From Hippopus hippopus (taxonomy: Eukaryota; Mollusca; Bivalvia; Cardiida; Cardiidae), in NCBI GenBank assembly GCA_946811185.2, contig OX328109.1, positions 32,472,129 to 32,536,128 on the forward strand: 64,000 bases of DNA, in the 5' to 3' direction. The position numbers and the translations under genes are program-made. This document shows, piece after piece, positions 54,684-64,000 of this stretch. The notes beneath the pieces were generated by a model. The model saw only the letters and a program-made list of their open reading frames with translations, did no database searches and was not told the DNA's origin. How positions within the stretch are numbered: the stretch's first letter is position 1; every line of letters begins with the position of its first letter.

Positions 54684-55221
54684 GGGATATGGAGAAATAT
54701 GAAGTTGATTCGTGCATTCGAATATATGTATCTATTTTTACTACGTAACCCCCTTGTTTTTTGCGTTATATACCCAATTACGAATTTTATCACATAAGTT
54801 GCCTTTGGTTTTCATTTACAATGTAGCCATTACGGATTTTCTCATCTTACACACGTCTGGTATCAGCATTGTGTGACGTCATTTGTGATTTCATTTTGTT
54901 CCTTTTCCAGAGAAGAGAATGTTTTTTTTTTATGGAAATTACAGACGAATTTGTATATTCTAATCTATAATTTTTGCAACATCGTTTTGTGATAAGAAGA
55001 ATCTGACATTCGATGGCTTTTGTGGCTCGCTTAATAAAATTTTGATAGAATCGTTTCATAAAATTTTATTTCAAATGCCAACTCGTGTCAGATCTTATGT
55101 ACAATGTATCTTAATACATTTGAGATGAGCAATATGTATATACAGTATCTGTTTTTAGGCAGAGCTGTTTCCTTGCTATATAAGATGGCTAGCCTAGAGG
55201 AGATTTTGAGTAATATCATAC

Positions 55222-55486
55222 GGCCTGCAACACGCGAAAAGGAGCATTCGAACATAAATTTGCGTAAAGTGCCGTCTTGGATCAGCCTGCGCAGTCCGCG
55301 CAGACTAATCCGAAACGATACTTTCCGTTTTTATGTAATTTTCTGTTTTGCGCAAGTCTACTGTAGCACAAAATCTAATGTAGTCGTAAAGTGCCGTCTC
55401 GGATTAGCCTGCGCGGAATGCGCAGGCTGATCCGAGACGACACTTTACGCAAATGTCCGAATGTCCCTTTTCGCATGTTGCAAGCC
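55222..55486 (+). mobile_element. GGCTTGCAACACGCG element, copy 3
   Basis: GGCCTGCAACACGCGAAAAG and CTTTTCGCATGTTGCAAGCC ends; both internal hairpins kept. It carries a small insertion (ATAAA) near the left end. Confidence 0.75.
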
Positions 55487-55779
55487 ATATATAAAGTTGC
55501 TGATAAGTACAGCCCTTGTCTTCCCAAGACATTACACTAAATGAAAATAAATAAATAAATAAATTTCTACTTTATGGTGACGAGAAACTATGAACTATTA
55601 ATGATATTTTAGAACTGTCGATAAATTCTACTCCATTTCGTTTTGCAGACAGAATCAACTAAAGGTACGCATATACTACGATGACAAGATTGTGACAGTA
55701 CACAAACAGGTCCTCGAGTTTGAATTCGCAGACCTCTTGGGTAATAACAAAGTTTTAGTTTTATACATAAGACCTTTCT

Positions 55780-56180
55780 AAACGCTTTACCAAACGGCAA
55801 AATTTTAGACAAGTCCAAACTGAAAGCCTTTGCAGACGACGAGAAAAATATGACTCAAAAATTAAAATTTGTTTTAGACTAGTCCAAATTGAAAGCATTT
55901 GCGAACGACTGAATAGATATGACTCAAAAATTTGAATTTGTTTTGGAAAAGCTATCAACGCTGTACCAGTCGACAAAATTTTAGACTCGTCCATATTGAA
56001 AGCTTATGCAGACGAGCAATTAGATAAGGCTCAGATGATTATCTTTTCCTTGAAAAGGTAGAGATAATTATGGAAAACTGAGGAAATGTTGGTTACCAGT
56101 AACCCTTCCTCTTTCAACAGTATTTTTTCGAAGGTATTGTTCTTCAGAGTCCTAAAAACACTAGAACGTCCGATAAAGGT
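55780..56180 (-). repeat. Cluster of TTAA-MITE left arms repeated three times
   Basis: The segment TTTAGACNAGTCCA..GAAAGC..TTGC..ACGA..ATATGACTCAAAAAT occurs three times before a single degraded centre (GTTGGTTACCAGTAACC). This fits tandem duplication of one arm. Confidence 0.55.
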
Positions 56181-56202
56181 TTAATTACGACCGTAATATA
56201 TA

Positions 56203-56470
56203 TATGAGCTATGCTCTGTGAAAAGGGGGCTTAATGCATCTGCGAAAAGTATCGACCTAGGTCAGTCTGCGCAGTCCACGCAGGCTGACCTGGGCCGAAA
56301 CTTTTCGCTATTGGTCAATTTTCTGTATGTCTAAGGACCAGTCTACCTCAGGATTTATTGGGTTGTTAAAAAAGGTGGCTATTTTGGATTCATAAGTATG
56401 TGATGGCTTGCTTAGTACCATGGATCACAGAGATGCATTAAGCCCCCTTTTCACAGAGCATGGCTCAAAT
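56203..56470 (+). mobile_element. CATGCTCTGTGAAAAG MITE, reference copy (~268 bp)
   Basis: The TIRs are TGAGCTATGCTCTGTGAAAA on the left and TTTTCACAGAGCATGGCTCA on the right. The left part holds a second hairpin: TCGACCTAGGTCAG, CTGCGCAG, then its mirror. No coding. The flanks are TA-rich. Confidence 0.7.
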
Positions 56471-56482
56471 AAATATATAATA

Positions 56483-56694
56483 TAACCCTTATCCTGCTAA
56501 ATAACTAAGATGAAATTTTTAAATTCGATCGTAAAAACCCAAATATTGTTATTTTAAAGGCGTGTTTTGGGGAATAATATCTTCTTATCGGACAGTGTAG
56601 ATTCAAGATCAGACTGCACTTTCTGTGCAGTCTGATCTTGATCTACACTGTCCGCAAAAGGTCAGTGAGTCATCCTTAGCAGCCTAAGGGTTAA
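56483..56694 (+). mobile_element. Second hairpin MITE family (GATCAGACTGCAC), reference copy
   Basis: The ends are TAACCCTTATCCTGCTAAAT and TTAGCAGCCTAAGGGTTAA. The core is a palindrome GACAGTGTAGATTCAAGATC, AGACTGCAC, TTTCT, GTGCAGTCT, then the mirror. About 210 bp. The TTAA flank and CCCTTA ends suggest the same type of transposase as the first family. Other copies with both ends: 17800-18011, 19921-20135, 47616-47785. Confidence 0.7.
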
Positions 56695-56705
56695 GGTAGA
56701 TTCGA

Positions 56706-56945
56706 TACTTGATTGATTAAATGATGCTTTACACCGCTTTAAACATTATTTCAGTCATATCACGGCGACAGCTCACAAATTCATGTATTTCCTGGGTTTC
56801 ACCGGTAATAGGCTAGGGCTCTGAAGTGTCTTGGCCAAGGGCTCTCCCACGAAAGCCTCAGTAGATTCAGTGAGGCTCGAACCTTGGCCTCCAGCCTGCA
56901 GAGGTCACGAGTCCCACACTTTACCACTGAGCCACGCATGACCCC
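56706..56945 (-). mobile_element. Second SINE type, copy
   Basis: Minus strand GTGGCTCAGTGGTAAAGTG and AGGTTCGAGCCTCACTG boxes, tail AATAATGTTTAAAGCGGTGT. Partial copies occur at 57283-57425 and 63540-63735. Confidence 0.65.
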
Positions 56946-58078
56946 GATGGATGTTTGGACTTTTGAAAAAAAATATTGTTGGACAAGGAGAAAATGTTGG
57001 TAACTAGCATTTCTCCTTTTCCAACGATATTTTTCAAAAAGCGAAAGGAAAAACACGGGATTGTTTGGTAAAGCGTAAATCTTTGTTCTAGGTTCATTCG
57101 GTGGATATTTGGGACTTGCGTTGGGAGTCAGTTTACTTACTCTGCTAGAAATCCTGGAGCAAATCGTAATGAGCTGTTATGTGTGTTGTAGTCAGAGTCG
57201 AAAAGTCGAGCCACAAGTGAAACACGTCGGGAATTCAAAATAATTCAAATAAAGAAGAAGAAGAAGGAGAAGAAGAAGACTTAGACTTATTGATTGATTG
57301 TTTGATTGAGTTTTTTTACGCCGCTTTCAACATAATTTCAGTCATTTCACAGCGACAGCTCATTTGGATTTTACCAGTACTCGGTCTGGCTCTGGGTGTC
57401 AAACCCAGGGCTCCGAATTGCGAATCCTACTTCTGCATCACTAAGGCCACCAGGACCCAAGAACGAAAAAGAACAAGAAGAACAAGAAAGTTTATATACG
57501 ATGATGGCCACTGAAATTGTAGAAATAAAATGGGTCCATCTTCAATCGGCAGAATCTAAATTTCATCGTGGACCTTTCCGATTGTCACCATAAAAAAGGT
57601 CCTGTTTGGTACACTTCGTTTAAAATCGTAAAGGGGCTATCGTTTACGAAAAACCTCGAATCCTACAAATTCAACACTGAGCCACGAAGTTTAAGCATAT
57701 TTATTCCACACAATGACGTGACCTTGTGGATTCCACAGAATATAAACTTCCATTTATCACCTTTACTCAAAAGGATATTTTTTTGTAAGACAGCGTCTTT
57801 CATGTATGAGGCATGCGCTGTGAAAAGAGTGGTTAATGTATCTGCAAAAAGTATCGATCAAGGTCAGCCTGCGCACTCTGCGCAGGCTGACCTGTGTCGA
57901 AACTGTTTGCTTTTGGTTTATTTTCTGAGTGTTCAGCAATGTTGCAAGAGGAGAAAATGCTCATATAAATATTTTGTTCGTTTCCCACAATATTTTAAAG
58001 TCTTTTGTTAAAACACAAAAACGTTCTGTATAGAACTAAATGATGTTAATTTCGATTTTACTTCCTATGCCTCAGTGC

Positions 58079-59623
58079 CTAATCATTTTCACCATCTTGA
58101 ATATCCATATCTGTGGCGCGGCCATCTTTGCACAGACTTTCTTCCATTTTCAAAACCATTTCTTTCAAAGCCGTTGTCGGAATTCTTGTTTGATGATCCA
58201 CCATTTCGTGTTTGTAATTCGAGTTAATCCAGACGATATACGGAATTCTACGCCATTTGGACATTGACCGGAAGTGCGCATTTCCAACGGAAGTACGTTG
58301 TGTAAAGAACTCGATAACTCCGGATGTTTTCGGCAGATACAGTATATGAGATAATCCAGCTCCATGCATACCTATCAAAATGTCGGTCGTAGTTATCAGC
58401 TCCAGCTGTTCAGACATTGTTAGTTTATCCAGCTGAACACCATTAACAATAGCAGCCGGAAGGGCTTCGGATACCGCTTCCCAAACCTCGTCCTCATTGT
58501 AAATCCGCCTAGCAACAAAACCATCTGGATTCCTCGGGTGTGCAACATATGGCCGCCGCCATATTATTGTCACTCGGAGTTGTGCACAGTTAATTATATG
58601 CTGTGGAGAAATTCCGTATTTAGTCAATACAAAATGTCTGTATTCGTTTACAAAAGGTAAATCTTCCAGTTTGTGGGCATTAACGGGGCTTCGCTGTCCC
58701 ATTCCATTCCAGACCATATGTCTGTATGTTATTGCGTTGTGTATTGCCTTGACACGTCTACATTTACCGAAAAGCTTCTCCCATATGTCGTCCAAGGATG
58801 ATTTAGGATGTGCATCTACCCAATAAACCTCAAGATCTTGAGGTTTTATGTTATATACAACCATTATAAGAAAAGTGTCGTACCAGTTCATCATACTGTG
58901 ATAGAAGTTGGCGTATTCAACCCTCGTTACCAGAACAGCAAATTTGCCACGTGATATACGAGTTTCGCCGACGTCATCAGGAGGTATAACCTTTAAAGCG
59001 TTCAGAAATGTCCTTAGTTCAATGTTTAAGGTGTAACCGCCTGGAATATCCAGTATGTGATCAGATGTAGCTTTAATAAATCCCTGGTCCAGTTTTAGGT
59101 ATTCTGTTTCTAAAGGTTGATTCATGATGTTATTCAAAACCTCACCGCCAACATGTCCAGTCGCTAAGTTTGGATTTATTGTAGCATTGCTTAGATAGCC
59201 AATTCGTTTCCCGTGAATTTTAAGACAGCCCCCACAAAACACGTCATCGACATTGAACCAGTCTGGAATTTCGTCCAGCCTGTAACCAGGTTTGAAATAG
59301 GCATACTTCCTGTTTTTAGTCGACATATTTATCCAGTTGTCATATTCCAGTCCGTTGACAAATTTATCGAATCGAAATAAAACAAATGTTTCACCATCAG
59401 CAGAAGTCAAACTCCAAGTGATATCGGCCATTTTAGTTTTATTGAACTTGTGACGCTTTGGCAATTGAACTTCCATCTCCGGTTTCTCATTTCTCTGTAC
59501 TTCCGGTAAATATGTTAATGTGTACAGAACTACCGTTATTGAAATCAAACCTTGGAACAAACAAAATAGCAGTATTTGCAGTTTAAAATGGCGGAGTGTT
59601 TTTGTGATCGTCATGGCTGCCAA
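58079..59623 (-). CDS. GT61-family glycosyltransferase, type II membrane protein
   Basis: Intact single-exon frame of 514 codons, ATG to TAG. A short cytoplasmic N-terminus is followed by a signal anchor at about residues 17-39 (ILLFCLFQGLISITVVLYTL), then a lumenal domain with sequons at WINMS and SNATI. A CGGC pair at about 111-114 may form disulfides. The catalytic region shows FYHSMMNWYD, VTIIWRR, and the family signature GMHGAGLSHILYLP at about 418-431. GT61 (DUF563) enzymes add xylose or GlcNAc in the ER or Golgi (EOGT, POMGNT2, plant xylosyltransferases). Substrate not predictable. Length is typical. It lies about 17 kb upstream of the PAN gene on the same strand; no functional link is evident. 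Confidence 0.85.
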   Translation of the reverse strand: MAAMTITKTLRHFKLQILLFCLFQGLISITVVLYTLTYLPEVQRNEKPEMEVQLPKRHKFNKTKMADITWSLTSADGETFVLFRFDKFVNGLEYDNWINMSTKNRKYAYFKPGYRLDEIPDWFNVDDVFCGGCLKIHGKRIGYLSNATINPNLATGHVGGEVLNNIMNQPLETEYLKLDQGFIKATSDHILDIPGGYTLNIELRTFLNALKVIPPDDVGETRISRGKFAVLVTRVEYANFYHSMMNWYDTFLIMVVYNIKPQDLEVYWVDAHPKSSLDDIWEKLFGKCRRVKAIHNAITYRHMVWNGMGQRSPVNAHKLEDLPFVNEYRHFVLTKYGISPQHIINCAQLRVTIIWRRPYVAHPRNPDGFVARRIYNEDEVWEAVSEALPAAIVNGVQLDKLTMSEQLELITTTDILIGMHGAGLSHILYLPKTSGVIEFFTQRTSVGNAHFRSMSKWRRIPYIVWINSNYKHEMVDHQTRIPTTALKEMVLKMEESLCKDGRATDMDIQDGEND

Positions 59624-59934
59624 AGTCTTTGTAAGCTGTAACTGTTATACTAGATAAAAACAGAAAATAATTTCACAAATAAGCTTTCGTCTTGCACAAT
59701 GCCGACATTGAAAACATTGTTGCAAAAAGGCTTGATTGTTTGTAATGAGCGATTTCTGATTTATCCTAAATGCTTTCACACGTGCCTTTTCCCACATTTT
59801 TTTTAATCATTTAAAAGAACGGACTAATTTTCCTTTCAACCACAGTGATTTTGTCGTCCGCCTATGCTTTCAATTTTGGTGTAGAGTAGAATTTTGTCGT
59901 CAGAATTGAGGTTACAGAAACAATTTACCGGGAT

Positions 59935-59985
59935 CAAACTTCAAAAACAGAATAAATAAATAAATAAACAAATAAATAAATAAGT
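59935..59985. repeat. (AAAT)n microsatellite
   Basis: AATAAATAAATAAATAAACA and further AAAT units. A shorter one lies at 55545-55563. Confidence 0.85.
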
Positions 59986-60320
59986 GTCGTGACGCTCAAG
60001 GTCTCTATTTTACCACACTGCTTTCAAACGGTCCCTAAAAAATTTGTTAGTAATGAATTTCAAGAGAATAAGACGTTTACCTTAGTTCTGCTTTAAGTCC
60101 AAGACTGCTTTAAGCCTTCACCAACAATCTTGAGCTTTAACGACCCTGAAGAAGGAGGGCTTTTGAAAACAATGTTTTCTACCCTTTCAAAGACAAAACC
60201 CATCATTTAGACATCATTTATTTTGTCGTCTGCAAATGCTGTCATATTGGACTAGTCTAAGATAATGTCGTGTAGTAAAGAGTTCAGGTTAAAACAAGTA
60301 CCTATGAATGAAATGGTTTT

Positions 60321-60548
60321 TTAACCCTTTACCACACAAACCCGACTTTAACAGACCCTGTGCAGATAGCCTTTTGAAAAAAAATGTGGGGAAAAAGAGA
60401 AAATACAAGTAAATAGCATTTTTCCTTTTTTCCATAATGTTTTCAACCCTTCCCGAACAAATATCAATTTTTCAGTCACATTTGATTCGTCGTCTGCTAA
60501 TGCTTTCAATTTGAACCGGTCAAAATTTTGTCTTTTTGTAAAGAGTTA
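60321..60548 (+). mobile_element. TTAA-MITE copy
   Basis: TTAACCCTTTACCACACAAA on the left, TTGTCTTTTTGTAAAGAGTTA on the right, eroded palindrome. A centre-less relative lies at about 60110-60290. Confidence 0.6.
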
Positions 60549-61899
60549 CTAGTAATTGGTTTTTCTGTATTAATTTTTGTCCCATACTCTCTTCCCTGTA
60601 GCAAGCGTTTCTTTGCATTCACTTGGGAAAGTAGACAATGCTCCCCTCCCCCATTGGTTAAGTATTAAATACCTTGCACATAGTGATATTTTTCTTTTCA
60701 TACAGTTACATGTACTTACATCATTCTAGTATACTTTTCGTTCAAAACAGCATTAATAGATTTGCACCACAATCTGTATTAAGGAAAAGCAAAAATTGAA
60801 AAACAAAGAGGAAAAAAAAAACAAAGAGGAAAAAAGCGCAATTCAGAACTAGAATCGCATGAGTGGTTTCTTTTAAAAACGGTTTGACTACTGCTTTCAT
60901 TTCGTTTTGTTCTTTAAAGTTCAGTTTAGTAGGGCAGTGTAGATCTAGATATACTCATGTTTCGTCATTCGATATTTAACTTGCCAGTATTTAACGACGT
61001 ATACGACAAATTTCTCTAACGGACAGATTTTTGCTAAACTTTGCACATACAAAGCTCATCTTGTCCCTAGGAGATTACAGTAAAAAAGATGTGGGTCACC
61101 GTGCTCGTTTCTGAGAAATTTACCTTTGAAAAAGGTATATACAGTTCAAAAATTCACCTTATATTGGATTTAAAGCGCCTTTCTTAAATAGTCAGTTAAA
61201 CAGGAAAATAACAGGAAAAATATACAAATATACATCATTTTAATGACAATTTATATATTTTTGCGCACAAAATATATAAAAGCCTGGTTCTGAGCATGGT
61301 AAATGTACAAATATGCACGTTATGTATAGACCATTGAGTTAAAAAGGGAGATAATTTGATCGAAAAAAATACATACTTTCTAACGGACAGATTTTCCACA
61401 CTTATAGTATTTATAATTTTAAACTATAACAAAAAATAAAAATGGCACCTATCCGTGCTTATTTTGTCAGAAAACAAGGTTGAAGGTCACTGTGGAAGTT
61501 ATTTTTTCATGGAAAAATATGGGATAAAAGCTCAGCAGACATGGTGGGAAAAGGAGAAATTGCTCAATAGGAGCGTTTTCTCCTTTTCCAACAATAATTT
61601 TCAAAGTGGAAACAGCTATACTTCCACAGCTTTAAATTTCCTGCCTTTGTTTCCTTGTTTGGTGTGTAACGCCGTGTCAGCAGCATTTTAATTATTTCAC
61701 GGTGACAGTTCAAAGATCCATTATTTTCTCTTCACCAATACTACCCGAAGAAAGTGCTACATGTTACAATGCACCAATAGTATTACCAGTATGTGCAAAA
61801 AATACGTAGGTGCACTTTTGATTAAATATCCGCAACAAAAATACATAAGCAGTAAGATGCGCGCGAACATTTGTCATAGACGTCGTTAAATCTTGGCTT

Positions 61900-63140
61900 G
61901 TTGTAACTCTGTACCAGATTGAAAAATTTCAGAAATGTCACAAGTGAAGCAAAATTGAATCATGCATTTTTGTTTGAAGGATAGAAAACAATTATTGAAA
62001 AATGGAGGAAAATGCAGATTGCCAGCATTTTCTCCTTTTTCCACAATGTTTTCAAAACCCTTTACTGTCAAGGTCGTTACTATTCGGGATTGTGTGTTGA
62101 AAAGTTAAATACCCGTAGTTTTGAAAATTTTTATCGATATTTGTGCAGTGCTCCAGTAGTTCAGTCCGTATCGTGCAAGGCTTGTAAACCTGTTGTGGTG
62201 AGCTCGAGTTCCAAATCGTCCTTTCTCCTTTTTCAATAATTAATGAAAGTCAGTGAGATTAAATTCATTCCTTCTCTAAACCCTTTACCGAACGATAAAA
62301 TTTAAGACTTGCCAAATTCAAAGCATTTGCAGACGACAATTCAAATGTTGCTTAAATGATCAAAATTGTCTTTGAAAGGATAGAAAACTTTTTGGGGAAA
62401 GGAGAAAATGCTGGTAACCTGGTAACCAGTATTTTCCCCTTTTCCCACAATGTTTTCAAAAGTCTAAGGAGTAGATAGATGCAGGCGAGATATGGCTGAT
62501 CACATCTGAAACACCAAGCAAACAATAAACTTGCCGATATTTGGACAACAATGGAACTATCTATGCTATACTATAAAATTTGAGCCATGCTCTGTGAAAA
62601 GAGGTTTTAACACATCTGCAAAAAGTATCGACCCATGTCAGCCTGCTCATTCCGCGCAGGCTGACATGGGTCGAAACTTTTTGCTATTTGTAAATTTTCT
62701 GCAGTTCCAAGAACCATTCTCCCTCGTGATTCAGTCAGTTTTAGACAAATGGAATTTTTTAATCCATGATTATGTGATGAGTTGGTTTGTATAATGCATC
62801 ATGGAGATGCATAAAGCCCCCTTTAGCAAGAGCATGGCTCATTACACATTCTTCTTTAAACCATTTTTCTACCACAGTATGCATCATGCTTTTTCGGTCA
62901 AAATATCAGCTTTTAATCCTTTTCCTAACACCAAATTTTAGACTTCCAAATTCTAAAAAATGCAGACAACAAATTAAAAGCTGGCACAAATGAGGGGAAA
63001 AAAATCTCTGATAAGATTGCAAACATAGTAGGAAAAGTAGAAAATGCTGGTTACCAGCATTTTCTCCTTTCCCCACAATTTTTTCAAAAACCTTTTCTGT
63101 CAGGGTCGTTAAAACTCGGGATTGTTTGGTAAAGGGTTAA
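61900..63140 (-). repeat. Three more TTAA-MITE copies in the right flank
   Basis: Reverse copies at about 61900-62105, 62277-62470 and 62913-63140. The middle one has a duplicated core (CTGGTAACCTGGTAACCAG). The last ends GTTTGGTAAAGGGTTAA. A further remnant starts near 63755. Confidence 0.6.
62578..62842 (+). mobile_element. CATGCTCTGTGAAAAG MITE, complete
   Basis: TGAGCCATGCTCTGTGAAAA and CAAGAGCATGGCTCA ends. Internal hairpin ACCCATGTCAGCCTG with its mirror. Confidence 0.65.
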
Positions 63141-64000
63141 AACTCTGTTCTCACAAACTTTAATACCTGCTAAACAAGTTTACAGACTGATCTTAGTTCT
63201 TACTAATTTGTCTAATATTATCTTGAATTAATTTTGACACCTCTCTTGCCACGTTAATCATCAGAGAAATGAAGTTTTGAAATTGGAGGTATCTTACGTC
63301 TGATTGACTGAATATAAGGATATTGTATTTAATAGTTTCATACAGTCAGACAAACACACAGACAGATGGACGGGCGAGTAGGCGGTCTGGCTCTGTTAAG
63401 ACAGACAGACAGAGATCTTTTTATAACCTATAACAATAACCCCATTTTACTGGTAACAAACTGTTAAAGGAGTTATCTGCCATGAAAAATCCCTAACTTA
63501 TCTTTGTTGACTCTCTTTTTTTAACAAAATAAACAATACTGACATTTTACGCCGCTCACAATAGTTATTTACCAGCTATGATAAGGCTATGTTCAATCTA
63601 TCTATGTTTTTCCTTATTTTCCTTTTGTCCACGCTAACATTCCATAGTGCTTTGCTAAAAGACACTATCACTCATTCAATGCAGCATGCATGACTCGAAC
63701 CAGGGCCTCTCGGTCAAATAGCCAACGCAATAACCACTGATTATGATGTTGTTGGTACACACTTTACCGGGTGACAAAATTTTAGACCTTTCCTCATGCA
63801 AGGCCACAACAAATTAAAAGTGGTTCAAATGTAAATTGTCTTTCAGAAAGCAAGAAAACACTATGGGAAAAGGAAAAAATGATGGTTACCCTTTTCCCCA
63901 TTTTTTTTTAAACCGTCTCTGTCAAAAACATGGGTTTATTTGAGAAGACGAAAGCGAAGAACAGAAGGGAGTCTGTAGTCTCAAGTTGGAAGATTAATTG

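Larger units (their letters stand above)
59640..64000. other. No gene recognised; repeats only
   Basis: Upstream flank of the GT61 gene. It contains TTAA-MITE copies, a CATGCTCTG MITE, SINE fragments (62140-62275, 63540-63735) and, between 60550 and 61460, AT-rich sequence in which I see nothing. Confidence 0.5.

Noticed and set aside
3151..63300. Many 60-110 codon open frames containing peptides like [13 protein letters not shown] or [13 protein letters not shown] on either strand.
   Set aside because: They are readings of the TTAA-MITE palindrome, which encodes the same peptides on both strands. No splice context or conservation beyond the repeat.

Overview
The window looks like nuclear DNA from an animal, most likely a bivalve mollusc. 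It is AT-rich, has long introns, and is packed with short non-autonomous DNA transposons, tRNA-headed SINEs, a mariner relic, a MULE and a non-LTR retrotransposon. There is no operon-like structure. The clade is inferred from overall character, and the species cannot be named from the sequence alone.

The main content is one large gene on the minus strand, from about 40.8 kb down to position 657 and off the left edge. I assembled it by reading splice sites by hand. A signal-peptide exon is followed by 16 small cysteine-rich domains that alternate strictly between two related types, B and A: B1 A1 B2 A2 ... B8 A8. Almost every domain is one exon with phase-1 introns on both sides. Four domains (B6, A7, B8, A8) are split in two. 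Both types resemble PAN/Apple modules. Type A has 8 Cys. Type B has the same 8 plus an added CxxC. Where domains lack cysteines they lack them in pairs, and the pairs imply nested disulfides as in the Apple fold. About 1,300 residues are encoded here, and the gene continues past the left edge. I do not recognise the protein; it is probably a secreted or cell-surface recognition protein.

The introns hold a mariner pseudogene (6.36-7.86 kb) and a 4.1 kb MULE whose terminal inverted repeats are built from 15-bp tandem units (10.7-14.9 kb). They also hold dozens of copies of a ~225 bp TTAA-flanked MITE with a 60+ bp central palindrome. Several repeats end within about 15 bases of an exon.

From 40.8 to 58 kb I see no host gene. 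There is a 5'-truncated LINE (43.87-47.41 kb), a SINE (47.85 kb), a decayed ORF (48.75 kb), and a three-level nest of DNA elements (50.2-53.6 kb). An empty relative of the outer element in the same window (36.24-37.13 kb) marks the insertion site. At 58.08-59.62 kb, minus strand, lies an intact intronless GT61-family glycosyltransferase gene encoding a 514-residue type II membrane protein. From 59.6 to 64 kb I see only repeats and unassigned sequence.
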